The notes under the pieces are model-generated. The model made no database searches and was not told the DNA's origin. It saw only the letters and a program-made list of their open reading frames with translations. A program made the translations under genes and the position numbers. 64,000 bases of DNA from Cardiocondyla obscurior (taxonomy: Eukaryota > Arthropoda > Insecta > Hymenoptera > Formicidae). The stretch is taken from assembly GCF_019399895.1 (NCBI RefSeq), contig NC_091865.1, positions 6,639,001-6,703,000 on the forward strand, written 5' to 3'. This document shows, in pieces, positions 43,418-57,692 of this stretch (position 1 is the stretch's first letter; each line of letters begins with the position of its first letter).

Positions 43418-46400
43418 AAAATAGAATAAATAATGTGCAATGCAGCAAAAACGCGCGCATGGTTTCTTCTAGTATTATTTAATTTACTATAAATATATCA
43501 AGCACTTATATGGGTAACCGCATGGTTAAATAAATATTTTTATTTAATTGTAAATTGTGGATTAAATATGATTTGTTTAATTGTTTTTTTTTGATGCGGA
43601 AAAAGCAAGAGTAAAAAGGTGCACGAGATGCACGTTTTGTAATGTCTAGTTGGTATAAAAAAAAGAGTGAAAAGAAAAATTAGAATTATTAAATTATAAA
43701 GTGATAAAATAATGCCAAACAATGTGTAATCAACATAATGGGCATGTGGAATATTTAATTAAATACTCACGCAATATTGGTTCTTTTTTGTTTTATTGTA
43801 CCAAAAAATTGCATCTTGTTCAATCATCGTTAATTCAATATAATATATATATATATATTTATATATTTATATTTATATTTGTTATATCTTATTTATAATA
43901 AATATTTGTAATAACGTAATGTTCATTGTTTGTCATTGTTTTATTGTGTTCATGAACCATGAAAACGTAGATTCAGCAAGTTCGTAATCATCGTCATCAC
44001 GTGCTAACTAGAAAGACGTTCTGTGTGATTGGTCAGATTCGGGAAATCTGTCTGGTAAAAGACACGCCAGATCGTCGAATTATTTCCGCCTCGTTTCTAT
44101 TATTTTTTCTTTTTTTTTTTTCGGAGAAAGGCCGGATTGTTCGAGATTAATTCTTCTCTCCTTCTCTCTCTCTTTCTTTTTGTGTACTCGTTGACATATC
44201 TCTCTCTCTTCTCCTCTCTTCGCTAACAATACCAGCATCTTACATAGACGATTCATACATTGAAACAATAGGTACCTAAGGAAACTTTACATCTAGCTGT
44301 AGTGAGGCGCCCGTTCCCTTAAATTCGTCCATTAGAATTAGTTTTCCGAATCTGAAATCCGCGTGGCGCGCAAATCCAGAAGCGTATATCACTTTTTTTT
44401 TTTTTTAATCCTCGATCGGACTTATGCTACTTGGAGTTCTTACGCGACGAGCTCTTACAATAACGCAACTTCATCGCTTGCTCTTACTTACATCAAGACT
44501 TTTACATCCAAAAATAAATTCTCAACTTGCTATCAATTAAAAGACACCTTACGTCGAGAACATTGAAAGTAAATTCAACCTTTTAAACATCTTACTTAAT
44601 TTCAACATACCACTCCATCCAAATATCATAATTAAAACAATCAATTACATTTTGATAAAAAAAGAAAAGTAATAATATTAAATAAAAATAGAAACACACA
44701 CACATTACATATTTCTATTTGAATTATTCCAACTCGTTATAAATCCTAATACGAGTTATTTCACAAAGACATTTCGCAAAGCTTTCCGACAAACACGACG
44801 AGACGACTAAGTACTGCGAAACGAAACACGCGCCGAACGAACACTTTTATTATACAGCCGTTATTAACTCGATCATTTTAGAAATTTCGCTTGTCTTTCC
44901 TACGGTTTTTTTCTTGATTGTGGACCAATTCAAGGATAACGGGTCCTTCACGAGCCGAAGCAGCGCAGCTAATTATCATATACCGTAAGAAAATATATGT
45001 ACCTCTACAGACACCAATAATTCGATCATCACGATTGTACATGGAACATAGAATCGGTTCCCGAACAAATCCTCCGAACGACTGTTCCGAACTTCATCGT
45101 CATTATCATCGTCACTACGTTAGTTTATAAAGCTTTACTTTGCCAGTGTTAATTAACGGATATCTCGTCGATTCCCCGTAAACCCTGCAGTACAGCAGTC
45201 TTTGTGCCAATTTTTTTTTTTTCTTTTTTTTTTTCTTTTTTTTCCACGAGAGCTTTTAGCAGCTAATAACTCGAACACATTACGAGGTGTATTTGCGTCG
45301 TTTTGTTTTCTCTCTTTATTTTTCTTTTCAATGTATTGTTCGGCAAAAATTTCCTTTAGCAGCTCTCCGGTCACGCTCTTCACGATAACGTCGTCAATAA
45401 TTATGGCAGTGACTAGGAACCACTGGGGAAAACGTAACGTTACTGCAGAGTTAATGACGATCGTCGTCCACGAGAGAGTTAGTACAACTCCTTATCATTT
45501 TATACGTCGCTACATGTGTTACGTTTGAAAAGGGTCTACCGGCGATATCGAAATCTATTATCGAAAGAATCCGTCTCACTGCGTAAAAAGCGGCCGATTG
45601 AAGCTCTCGGGCGAAAGCCTCGCCGAGCCCTTCAACCCCTTCGTTTCTTCGCAGCACGCACCGAGCGATGTTCCCTTTTTCCAATCCGCATTTGACAATT
45701 AAGTATATATTTCGGGACTTCTTACTTTCGAAGCAACACGACTTGCGCTAGAAATTCAACGCAAATACAAAATTTATTTAATTCGTTACTTAGCCTTCGA
45801 GTTAATCGTTATACAGTTTGTCTTTTTTTTTTCTTCTTTTTTTTTTACATTTATAAAAGAGAAAAAGGCAGCTTCCACGAGTCAGCTGTATTATCGGCTT
45901 CTTAAATAATTATTTAAATAATTGAAAACTTGTACATCGCGGTGCGGACCACCAAGAAGGCGCGCGTTTCTTCTTATCAACATTATACCTTCTCCGTCAA
46001 CTCTCTCAGTCTCTCTATCGCCATATAGTCAAAATATTAAATCCTTATCATTTCCAAATGCATAAGCGAGCGTAAACTTTTCGTTCGGGAGAACATGTCC
46101 TCTTGTCATGTCGCAAATTGCACTTAATTACATCGTATTTCGTTTTTCTCGCGTTTTGCAATTATATATAGCTTTTTTTTTTTCTTTTTAATCTTTATTT
46201 TCCGACAGAATAATTCTCACTTATCGTGAGCATGAGAAACTCGGGATTGCTCATTTTTCTCAGACGCGGTAGAAAATAGCCTCGCTTATCTACGTGGAAA
46301 CGGTTTAGGTACCTTCTCGCACAATCGACGAGTAATGGAAAGCAGTAATAACACGCGAAAGTTTGTTCATTGCGCCGCGAACGCCGATATTGCCGGAAGC

Positions 46401-49400
46401 CAAAGTAACAAAGCACCACGTGAAATTGGTAGCTTCTTCCATTTAAGCCCCCGCGGAATAACAATGTGGCTGTACATTTAAATCGCCAGATCCGACAAGC
46501 ATTTCCCATTAAATTACATTTGCTCGTTCGCCGCGTTTCTTCAACTACCCGTCGCTTTTCTTTGTTTTTTCTTTTTTTTTTTACGGCAGTGTCGGCGTTC
46601 GCTTTCTAATTTGCAAATATGCGTTACGGCTAAGTCATTTTTAATCGCTGGATCTAAGTTGGGAGATCAAAGTGGGCCTGTCGTCCGATTTTTCGGCCGG
46701 GTGAAGCAGCGAGAAACGGATCGCTGGTCGCGCGAGAGCGGTGAAAACAAATATGCCAAACTATCCTTAAAATGCAAGCGCAACCGCATCGTCGTTGTCG
46801 GGCGACTAGTTTTGATCGTACAATCGGGATCGACACGAGGAGGATTGCATCCTTCTTATTACAACATTGTGATCAACCATTATTGCAAACGCGTCTGACG
46901 CTCGCTAACATCAATGATATATAATTACGAACGTGTAGCAAAAATATTGCTGTCTCCCTGCCCTGACGAAAAATATTTGAAAGTGGAGGGAGTACGTTTT
47001 TTTTTTTTTCTTCTTTTTTTTTTTCCCTCTCTGAATCTAAGTCAACGTTTCACCCCGCGGGAAAAGCAAAATGTCAAAACCAGGATACGTGCTCCGCCGG
47101 CGGAACAGGAACAGCAGCCGTTCATCATTTTCTTTAATTATTCACATCACGCGCTAGAATTCTCGAGCGAGCACTACAGCCTGCTACTTAGAGGACTTGT
47201 TTGATAACGAACCGCCCTACCGACTTCTATCTCCCTATTCTATCTCCCTTTCGACGCTCGTAGAACATTACACGACAGTGTTGGGTTTCGTACAATAAAG
47301 ATCTCGGCCACCCTGGCTCCGACATTCAAAGGGGGTGGAGGCACCGCTTGTTCGCGGGCTGCGATATTTTCGCAAGGATCGTGAATGGCGTACCTCTCGT
47401 GGCGCGAGATTAAACAGCTTCGCTTAAAAACGTTTCGCGCCGCGTGTCCGCGCGAGTGTGCGTGTACGCAGGTGTATATTATGTACATACGTTTCGCCAA
47501 ACTGAATCGGAGAAAACGAATCCCTCGCCCTTCGATCACACATCGATGACACAACTTTGGCAAACGCGTGGCGTGGCCCGTCGCCGGCAACTCTTTCTCG
47601 CCGTGACGAAATTGTCGTCCGTAAATGTATATATACTTACATCTCCTCGCAAATGAGATTTAATGCGGCGGGATACTGAGAAAACACAAAATGCGCAAAG
47701 AACCAATTGTTCACAATAATCGTAGCTTCAAATTCTCTCGTTTCAACGCTCCGGGGCTTACAATTTATTATCACGATAGAAATTCTACGTTTTTTCTTTT
47801 TCTTTTTTTTTTTTCGTGTTAACGTAACGACTCCTTTGCATCTTTTAAATGTAGGGTTGTACGGAAAACATTCGACGTGTCTTGCGAAATAAAATGAACG
47901 GCCATAAGCAATGCATCTTGTATCGCACGGGACTCTAATCGTTTAGCGAGCCAGATTGGTGTCGCTCAGAATTAATCATAAATACAAACTGATTCGTTCA
48001 CAATTTTTAATCACAGGAGGAAAATTAAATGGCGATCAAGTCCGACGTAGGATAAAAAACATGCAACTATCGCTATATTATATCATTGCAATACATGTAT
48101 AAAAATATGCCTTTAGACGTTATTCAATGTTACAAAAAGACTTGAACACAATAGAGGCGATGGATTCTTCGCATTATAAAACGAAATATTAATTAACATT
48201 AATCTAAATAGCTGACAATCTGACATTAAAATTTACAAATGCTGCGGATAACTATTCATCTCTTCGTCGTAAACGATGGGCGCGAGGGGGTAGCGAAAAA
48301 AAAGAAAGAAAAAAAAAAAAAAAAAATAAGAATATGGACCGATCATCGAAACGGAGACGCGGCAAGTTCACCAGTTGACAGGAGGAACAAACAACACTTG
48401 CGAAAAAAATATATAAAATGATTATTAAGACTGTTCTTTTTTTTCTTCTTCGCTTATTTAAACAGTTCGTTAGTAAAACCATATACATAATAGCTAATAT
48501 AAAGTTATGCGAATATAAATTGATAATATATATTTATATATTTATAACTAGTTAATAGTTTCTATATGTTACATATATAATTAGCAACGATGTGAGATCT
48601 GAGAGCACGACTTCAAACTCAATCGACACGGTTCTATGGGAAACGTACATTCTAGGTGACGATGAACGATTCTTTTTGGCTCTGAATGAACGAAGGTCTA
48701 AAAGTACAGTGCCGACGAGACATTAGACGCGTTAAAGCTACATATTGTGCTAACTTACAGAAATAAAGTAGAAAAGACGCGCGTTCTTTTTTTCTTTCTT
48801 TTTTTTATATCTTTTTCGTGAGAGATACAATGCGAACGAGAGAGCGGCGGAATTTCCCTTTTGTCGTTTAAGTAAGTACGGTTCAGACAATTAATAAGTA
48901 TTCATGCTGAATAAACTGCACATTTGACGTACACCCAAGTGGCGCATATATATATCATACTTTCTTGATTGCACACCGAATCTCAAAAAGCAATATAATA
49001 AAATATTAGAACAATAGCGAAGCCAACAGACTACGGGAAACAACGAAGCAAATTAATGATACTTAAAACGTGTCGCTTTATGTAATTGTACAAATTAAAA
49101 AAAAAAAAGATGTGTGATGGTATTGCATTTAATAAATTAATAAATTCATAATGAAACTCGTACTCTGATTTCGCACAATCTTAATAGAGACTCTTAAAAC
49201 GGTAAATACGGTGCGGTACACGTCGCCAACGAAATGCACTCGCAGAGAAACAGGCAACATCCACGAAGGTTCCTTTTTTAATAACAACGTAATAATGTAA
49301 AGCGTCAATATAAATTATATGTTGTTTCTTGCTACAAAAAGAAAAAAAACATAGCGTTATTAAAAAGAAAAAAAAAGTAAGCGCAGCTCTGTTGCATAAT

Positions 49401-50856
49401 TAAAATCGTAGATAAGCTTCATCGGCAAACTAAATAAAAGAAATCGACTATAAAGCTGAAACGAGACTATGCGCTATTCGCAACTGGTGATTTGCAAGAA
49501 TTTGTTATTATAAATTTGTTATTCGCTAAAACCTCCGCGTTATTTGCAATTCGTATTACTTGTGGCTCGTATATGATTAAAAAGAAAAAAAAAGAATTAT
49601 CTTACTGACGAATCACGAATCACAAACTTGACGAATGCACGCATAATCTGGTGTCAGTTTATGTTTGCACGAAATTGCATAAATATACAGTACAGCGGCT
49701 AAAAAAAAAAATCGTAACTGTTCTTTTACTATATACATTTTGAATTTGATTAATGTATTTGTTGCATTTACTATTGCGTCCACACAACGTAATTATGACG
49801 GCATTACGACATCGTTAAATTCTGAAAACGAACAATCAAACTTGTCATCGAAACATTTCATAATTTTGTCACATCTCCGACTGCTCTACGTATTTTATCT
49901 AGATTATCACCAAGCAATTATTGAAGCCTAAGGTAACTGATATTCGATCTTTATTCCTAGATTCTAAAGAAATAAAAAAAATAAAAAATAGAAATAAAAC
50001 CACATAATCCGCGATACTTGAAGTATAATTAATTTTGTTCGAAAATCCGTTAACGCTAAATGCTCGTCGTATTCACTCGTATATTCGTAATAAAATTCTT
50101 CACGGGAGACCCATATAATAAGGCACGCTTTTCTGCCTGAGAAGGCACTGAAATATAACGTTCATACTTACGTATAGCTATAAATCGCATTGCATACATG
50201 TAAATCATGCAAAGGAGGGAGATCGATTTGAAACGAGATACTATTGATCGAAGATTATTGTGCACCAAAAATTTGTACAATTTTATATTTTATAATTTAC
50301 AGCTTTCCTACACTTTGCCGAACGGTTCTACTCTACTTGGTTCTTTTTGAAAATTTAAACTCGCTGATGTATCGTCAATCATAAAAAATAAGTTTAACCC
50401 TTTCCTCGCCTTTTTTTTTTCCCATCTGTCGTGTCTTCAAATTTATGTCACTTCGACTTGTTCACTTCGACGGTGATACAACCACATTTTTCGTTTCTCA
50501 AAACGGAAATTCCCTGAGTCCTTTGATTTCATTTTCTTTAGCTATAATATTCGACGTAATAACTTAAAACTGCATTGCAGGTGGAAGTAATGATGAATTA
50601 AATAGGGATAATCGTTCGTCCTCTCTGTTTCCTTTTTGTTTTTTTTTTGTTTTTCTTTTTTCTATTTAACGCAAGGATATCTCCAGTTTCGTTTCTAGAA
50701 AAGCAAAGCATCTCTCAAACATTGTAACAAACCAATTCAATTTAATATACGTCCTCCTCTTAATAACAATAATCTATATAATGAAATCTATAATGAGTCG
50801 AATAACAATGAGATTAAAATAGTACAAATTGACTTAAAACGTTCCACGAGCGAATG
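43418..50856. other. long region with no supported gene
   Basis: AT-rich up to about 44 kb, then mixed with many poly-T tracts on the plus strand. No exon with both splice sites and a recognisable product was found on either strand. Part of it, right of about 49.95 kb, may be 3' UTR of the UBE2H gene or of the ORF at 50857. Confidence 0.5.
49950..49955 (-). promoter_or_regulatory. possible poly(A) signal for the UBE2H transcript or the 50857 ORF
   Basis: AATAAA on the minus strand, about 2.5 kb past the UBE2H stop and 0.9 kb past the end of the 50857-51195 ORF. Assignment is uncertain. Confidence 0.3.
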
Positions 50857-51195
50857 TTAAATCGCGTCCGACCCGTACCCACCGGGATCAACTAAATCTA
50901 CATTCACTTCCAGAGGATGGACACACGGTGAAGATAGTCCTGTAGCTTCGGTAGCCCGTGTCTCTTCCGCATTTTGCTCACCCGATGCGCACAGTTCGAG
51001 ACAGGACGCTGAAGTTGTTTGAAACATGTTCGGCTCGTTTGCACTCATTCTCCCGGGGTAGTCCCGCAATCGCGCAGTCTTGGACAGCGGCTGTGTCGGT
51101 CCGTCGTCGTTCGCGTGCGGCCGTTTGCGTGGCGGATTCGATCTTTTCCCCGCCGCCGATGACGACGTGGCGATCGGTCGCTGATGCGCAGCCCT
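50857..51195 (-). CDS. possible terminal coding exon of an unidentified minus-strand gene
   Basis: A strong acceptor (AACGTTTCCCTCGTAG) is followed by 339 nt, open in the frame ending at TAA 50857-50859. The predicted 112-codon stretch is rich in Ser, Pro, Thr and Glu, has a basic cluster (RSNPPRKRPHAN, possible nuclear signal) and ends VDLVDPGGYGSDAI. Codon use is balanced and unlike intron. I do not recognise the family. No clear upstream exon is visible, and a second frame is also open for much of the stretch, so it could instead be UBE2H 3' UTR. Confidence 0.3.
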   Translation of the reverse strand, partial: RAAHQRPIATSSSAAGKRSNPPRKRPHANDDGPTQPLSKTARLRDYPGRMSANEPNMFQTTSASCLELCASGEQNAEETRATEATGLSSPCVHPLEVNVDLVDPGGYGSDAI

Positions 51196-51439
51196 ACGAG
51201 GGAAACGTTTGGGAATGGTGATGGCAGGAAATAGGAAGACGGTGCTAGTACCCATACTCCGTCACATTTTTTACGTGTCTCACTGTTGTTCAAATAAAAG
51301 ATACCTGAAAGTTGACGCGTAATATGTGCACCGATGTTGCGATCGACTGTAAGAAAAAAAATAAAATAAAATAAAAATAAATTATAAGGACAAACCCGTC
51401 TACTTTTTCCTTTTAAAGTCACATTTAACATACTTTTTA

Positions 51440-51445
<6 letters not shown>

Positions 51446-51471
<26 letters not shown>
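51446..51471. repeat. poly-A, 26 nt
   Basis: Uninterrupted A run. Confidence 0.95.
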
Positions 51472-52492
51472 CGAGAAAAATGCATAACAATTGAATTTTG
51501 CGATTTCAAATGTAAAATAAATTTCATGTTAAATAGATGCTGACACAATATAAGATAGCAGCAAAGGAGTCGTTAATTAATGAAGGCGATGCGATCGCTA
51601 CGTGCCAGATTAGACGGTCGCTATTAAAAATTTCACAGCGCATCTCTCCGCGCTGCTTCGATCTCGATCATCGTGTTTTCGAATATCACAAACGCGCCCG
51701 TGGGCGCACGGAAGAAAAATCGAACAAGGGCGAGAGAATCTTAAAATCGAGGAAAACGTGATCGGGCGAATATATCAGGTGTAGCTTTATCAGTCACATG
51801 TACGTCATTTTGCTGATCGATTACAAAAGAAAACGCATGCACGCAATAGAATCGTCGTCCGATCGATGCCGAAATAGTCGGACGTAATTTCGAAAATCGA
51901 CATATCGAACGACGGATGATGCTTGAATACCAACGATGGACACCTCTCCCATGACCATCTCACATTCTTCTCTTGCCACCTTTCGCATTGAAAGATGAAA
52001 GCGTCGACTTTCTCAAGAAATATACGGAAACTTCCAATTTAAACCCGCGCATCGTCGATGGACCATACCATAATTGTATCATCATCGTCTCCGCGATGGT
52101 GACCAATTGAACGCAGTGAATAATTAACGAATTTGATTCAAGCGAGAGCTCGAACGACTGTAAGAGACATCGCCGTCGTGAAAGAAAACGCCCCCTCGGG
52201 GATGCGCTCGGTGAGGAGGAGCGCGATTCTCCGTTTTTACCTCGCTCATTTCCGTCACTTTCGCTCTCGTCGAGCCTGGGATGGGTCGATCACCACCCCT
52301 CCTATATACGTACGAACGACAGGCGACGAGAGCAGCGACGAGTGGTAAAGGGGACCTCGTCGCCGTCACCAGAAGTGAGGCTCGGAGTCTCGGGTGTAAG
52401 CATCTATTTGGTAGTGGAACGAGCGATCGGGGATCTTACAGGGAATCGAGATGATTAAGGATATGGGTACGCGTGGATGGTAATATGTTTGG
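51472..52492 (-). other. probable UBE2H 3' UTR / spacer
   Basis: Directly follows the UBE2H stop on the minus strand. A TATATAG element at about 52304-52310 (minus) with a downstream ATGAGCGAG|GTAAAA is visible but could not be joined in frame to anything nearby. Confidence 0.4.
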
Positions 52493-52629
52493 TTACAACT
52501 CCATGTCTTGCGCCTCGTCTTCGCTGAAGTCACTCATCGACGACTCGCTGTCGGAGGACATCCCGTTGCCGGTGCCGCCGTTCTCCTGGTCCCTCAGTGC
52601 CTCCTCCGTCGCGTACTTCCTCACGTAAT
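52493..52629 (-). CDS. UBE2H: UBE2H last coding exon
   Basis: Acceptor TTTTCCCCGGCAG, 137 nt. It encodes DYVRKYATEEALRDQENGG, a Ser/Asp/Glu-rich stretch and the terminal DMEL, then TAA. Confidence 0.95.
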
Positions 52630-53557
52630 CTGCCGGGGAAAAAAGTCAGAAACGGGAAATTTGTATTGCGACCGTAATAAAATTCTCCGTGTACACATGC
52701 GGAACGGAAGCGAATGCCACGAGGGGTTTTTACTCTAAGAGACACTGACCGACTGCAGGCCGGTCGTAAAAGTCTCGTTACGACCCTACGCCCTCGTTTC
52801 CACCGTGCCTTCTAACAGAGGGGGGAAAGGGGGGGGACTTATTAAACCGATAGCGTACTTACCCGCCACTTTCTTCTTATACTCTTCGGGTTTATGAAGG
52901 TACATCGCGGCGGCGTCGCCATTCAAGGGATCGATTGGATTCGGATATGTTAACAACTGAGGCAGGAAAGACTCGAAAATATTTGACAAGTCTGAAACAA
53001 TCGAACAGAACGTCGTTAATAATCGTCTCTCGTTCGACGAGGTATTAAAAATTCTCTTTCCACACGTGCCTCCGCGAAGCTAAATTTACAATGACTACAC
53101 CTTACGCACGAGCAAAAAGAATAATTCTTATTTTATATACAATTCTACGTTATTGGATTAATTAAAAAATAAAATAAAAAATAAAATAAAATAAAAATAA
53201 AAAGAAGGGCACAACATCTGTAACAGCAACTGTACCCACCGGCGAATAACGGCACAGCCTTTCCAATGTAATTTTTGAATTAAGTAACTTCCAACTAAGT
53301 AGGCACAACTAAGTGAAAACTGCGCAGATACCTCGCGCTATTTACAGACTTGGTCGAGCACGGTTTCACGCGGCCAAACGAATACTTACCGTAAAGGGCA
53401 GTCCAAGCCTGGTTTATAACGTCTAGACACACCGTGCCCGAGACTTCGTCAATGTTGGGATGGTAGACTTTGTTCATGAAGCCGATCGAAGGTGATTTGA
53501 AAGGGTAGTGCTCCGGCAGATGAACCCTCACTTTCCATATCCCACCTTCGTAGGGCG
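52493..53557 (-). CDS. UBE2H: ubiquitin-conjugating enzyme E2 H (C-terminal three exons)
   Basis: Exons 53390-53557, 52863-52991 and 52493-52629 join in frame to 143 complete residues plus stop TAA at 52493-52495. The E2 core is clear: PYEGGIWKVRVHLPEHYPFK, YHPNIDEVSGTVCLDVINQ with the catalytic Cys (codon 53427-53429; Cys87 in human UBE2H) and the HPN motif, then LSNIFESFLPQLLTYPNPID. The C-terminal acidic tail SSMSDFSEDEAQDMEL is the UBE2H signature. UBE2H takes ubiquitin from E1 and works with CTLH/GID-type E3 ligases. About the first 40 residues (expected to start MSSPS) are missing. I looked for them up to 64 kb without success. Confidence 0.95.
52863..52991 (-). CDS. UBE2H: UBE2H penultimate exon
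   Basis: Acceptor TTGTTTCAG, donor GGCGG|GTAAGT, 129 nt. It encodes DLSNIFESFLPQLL through AAMYLHKPEEYKKKVA, the C-terminal E2 helices. Confidence 0.95.
53390..53557 (-). CDS. UBE2H: UBE2H exon with the catalytic cysteine
   Basis: Acceptor ATGTTGCAG above 53557, donor TTACG|GTAAGT below 53390. Starts with the last two bases of a split codon before PYEGG and ends ...NQAWTALY. Contains the HPN and active-site Cys motifs. Confidence 0.95.
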
Positions 53558-56500
53558 CTGCAACATAACGTAAGGCGGTCGCATTAGTCCATTAATTATT
53601 ATAATTAACTCCCGTTACTTGGGCACGCGCGCGAGTGTGTGCCGACAATCGACAAAGAACACTCGCGATAATTAAAATGTCAAAGTAAACATTAATCTCG
53701 CAAAACATTTTAATTAAAACTACATTAATGGTCGATATGAATCGAAATTGTTGACCCTTCAGTGGACGCAAGAGGTGGTTTTTTTTTTTTTTTTTGTATC
53801 CCCAACTTATAAATGTATTTTGATACAAAAATCACTTTCGTCAAGAGAACATTATAAAGTTAAATATCTCATTCGTTGATGCATTTTAAAATCTATTCAG
53901 TAATAAATAATATTAAATGAATAAATTAAAAAAAAATAGTTTTGCGCTTCTCACGTTTTAAATTTTGACGCGTCCACTAAAGAATTAAACGCATTGCTGC
54001 ATGTTATTAGCAAATATATTATTAACGATCGACTCGCTTGTTTGCAAACGCTGCTAATTATTCCCGTAGCTATTCATACCATTTTACTCCGTCAATTTCC
54101 CGCGAACAAATGCGAAGTAACGTACGGAAAGTATGCGGAATGAAAAAGATTCCAGGGTGCCTCCCCGCCTAATTATTTAGCTGGATTTCGATGCGGGTCG
54201 TTAAGCTAAATAAAAATAAAAACGCCGTGCCTCCCTCCGGAAACCGGTCGTGCCCGTCGAAATTGAGGTGAATAACCGAAACGTCAATACGCCCGTCGAA
54301 ATTCACGTTTCATGATGCATCCGTGGCGGCGATCACGCGCGTAATCGTTCCTCATCGCGCCCGCATGACTCGGGCGCGAAAAAAAACGAGGCGCACGTTA
54401 GTTTATGACCGCGATTCCGCCGGCGGGACGCGCAAGCAATTGCGCGTACAGTTATCAGCGATATATACGATTGCTGGACACCGACAGGCCGGCGAGGGGG
54501 GGGGCTATCTCATAATTTGCGATAGATCCGAGAAACTGGAACGTCCAACGGTAAAGCCCCGCTCACCGGGATGCTGCGCTCGTCCCAGGTAGAAGAAAAT
54601 AATTCTCGCGGACGCGGCGAAAGGGGAATCCATTGTGGCCGGAGAGCGCGGCTGTTTTCGGTCGAAAGTTTGCCGCGAGAGAGTTTTCCCTCCTTTCCCG
54701 CAAAGTTAAGAATCGCGAAGCCACGCGCGATAAGTACCGAGAGGCCAACGGCGGTATCTCGCGAGGGAGATGAGGACTTTAAAGAGCTCGCGGCTTTTCC
54801 TCCCGGCCTTGTATAAAATTACCCTCCAGCGGAAGGGTGCCTTCTCAACGGAATCCTTCTCTTCCCGAGTGAAATTAGACTGGCGAGTGAGTTATATCGG
54901 TGGCCGGGGCACTCAGGACCACGTAATAATAGAACGACACGGTTGCTACGCAAAAGATTCCAACTACTTAGCCGTCGTCGATACGAATCGATTCCCAATT
55001 ACTTCGCTTTATGCCGTAGCTATTAAATTTATTCCGAGATCTCCTTCTTGCGGTCTATCCTCCTCGTTTAATAAATGACGAGCTGAGTTTCTTCTTTCTT
55101 TAATGCGAGAAAACGGAATTGGAATGAGCCGCGCGAAGCCCTTCATAGATTTGCATAGAAACAGGCCGGCTTGCAGTTCTACTCGCTCTCGGATATCGTG
55201 GGAATGCATATACGACGAATTTACCCGACATTCGTAAAAGTAACACGAGCGCTCCGCGCATTCGCCAAGTCACGCGCCGTGAGAAAGATAGCTTTTGAGA
55301 GGCGAACGAGGAGCGCTACGTTCTTGACTTTGTTCATCTATGTTGCATCGCGTTGGATAATCGAATCGGACTCGTCATCGTCAATGTGTCGCGGCTGACG
55401 AGGTTAATTCCAGATAGAAACGACGAAAGATTAAGTGCCGATAACACGACGCGATAACGATTAAACGTTCAATAAGAAGCCAATTTGTCAGGCGAGATAT
55501 AAAAAAAAAAATAAAATAAAATAAATAAACGACTGTTAATTAATTAATCGAACGGAAAAGAAATAGCAATTGATTCCAACTCCCTCTTCGGCGTTATATT
55601 CATCGCGTCCGCGGGCATTTAATTATTTCACAGAAATTGTAATGGTGATGAATTGCCACGGCAAGCGGCGCGTATCGGAAAACTAAAAAATTAAATCGCA
55701 CCCCAGAGCGGGGGCATTTCAATTCCCGTCCCGACAAAGAGCCAAATAAGACCACTTTTGGGAAACAAAACTCACGGTCGAGAAACTTAAAGTCTCGCGG
55801 CGCGCTTCTTACCTCGCTTAATTCCCCGTATAAAGGAGACGCTCTCTTTCCACGATTCGCATATTTTTTATCGAAATTCGATGTCGCCGGGCAATCCCGC
55901 ATCTCCGCGTGCGACGCTCAAATCGATTCCCGAAAGTCATTAAGCGGCGGGCGCTTTGTGCGGCGTTACGCGGACATTACTGGTGTAAAGCGCACGGTTA
56001 AATTCCCGAACAACAAATCCGCGCGTATTACGCACATTTGCGCGTATCTCGCGTTTCTCTCCGGCCCGGTTCACGCCTGGCTGGCTCTTGCCTTCGAAAC
56101 AGCGCGAGCTCTACACGCGTGCTGGCTCGTGTCACGCCGCATCGTGACTCCGCTCGCCGCACCGGGATGGATACGTGATCCACCTGCGCGTGCACGCACG
56201 TGCACGCACGCTTGCACCTCGATCTATTGCGCCGCTATTGCGCATCCGACGGATTCACGGTGAAAGTACCAATACCCACGCGAGCCAAACATCCTATCCT
56301 ATAAAGCGATGCAAAGACCGTTATATTGGAATTTAATAAACGGCTTATTAAACATATGTATAGTATTAATGACATAATTTGTACGAGCGCTCATTAAATG
56401 CGACACGTGTCACGTTTACCGGCAATAAAAAAAAATAAAAAAAAAGCCGTTTGATTCGTCGTAAAAGGTTGAAACTAAGCGTACCTGCTAAAGGAAAAAT

Positions 56501-57658
56501 CCTGATTAATAAAATGAATGATAAATAAAAAAGTTAGCGGAAATAAATACGTAATTCTTTTTTTTTTCTTTTGTTTAAATAATGCGGAAACAAATGTTGA
56601 TTAGTAATAAATAACCTGCTTTCTGCGTTGAACAGCTTGCTTTTTGAATAATTGCGGTAGTCAAGTCCACACCGTCGAACGTAATCATTATTATTACCAG
56701 CGCTCGCAAGATGAATGCAATTTAGCCTCGTGACTTCATCGCGATGAATTAACACGTTTCAATTCTCTCGCTTGAAAAATTATTGCTCCGGATAGGCGAA
56801 AAAAATAGGTAAAGAGGGTTCTACAAACAGTAGGAGTTTGCCGTGCGAAAGGCCGGCTTTTTCTCACAATTTGCAACATTAATGGCGATTAAAATCCTAT
56901 AAGAAAAGCCGAGCGAGCGTCGCTTGGGAAAAGCTTACCAGTTGAATGACCGGTGCCGTCATTCCGGCGATAATTTCCACGCGCGGTCTCGCACCTTCGA
57001 CTCCCTCATTCCTCGGGAACATTCGTTCGAAAGTATCGCAACGAGCGGGGTATTCATTTTACAGCGGAAACGATCCGCGGACACGCTATTCTTTTATTCG
57101 CATTTTTCGATCAATGCTCGTGTCGACCACAGGGAATCTGCGAAAAAATACGTCCGGCTTTCGTTCGAAACAATCGGGAGAAAGCGCAGATGGTGTATTC
57201 CAATTGCTTTCTAAACGACGAATTACATCCTCGAATCGATCTCGAAGGTATCATATTTGCGATGAAAATGATAGCTTTCGAATGCGCGTTTCGAGTAGCG
57301 AACGTATGTGTGAACCTATCAAAGAGAGAAAAAAAGAAAAAAAAAAAATTAAATGAGTAAAGTAATATTTAAAAAGTTATCTTTCTCCCGTCAAATAAGC
57401 GAATCTCGATTAAATAAAATTTTCAGCAAAGTTTACAATGATGCTTCGTGCGAGCAATGAAAAAAAAATCTTTCTAACAGGTGACTCAAATATTAGCGGC
57501 TTTTTGAACGATATGAAGATAAATTTTTGACAAATTGCACGTTGCACGCTTGCGAATTTGCAATGCAATATAAAGTTCGCGTGTGTATCTCCGAACAGTA
57601 AGTGAGTTTTATTTCTATCCAGAGACGCGTGAAAGTGCAATATTCATGTGCGTGCAAC

Positions 57659-57690
<32 letters not shown>

Positions 57691-57692
57691 TA
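57659..57692. repeat. poly-A followed by TA microsatellite
   Basis: A run 57659-57674, then (TA)n to 57692. Confidence 0.85.

Noticed and set aside
52124..52369. A small gene with TATATAG box and ATGAGCGAG|GTAAAA first exon
   Set aside because: The phase does not fit the best frame of the 50857-51195 exon and no other partner exon is visible.
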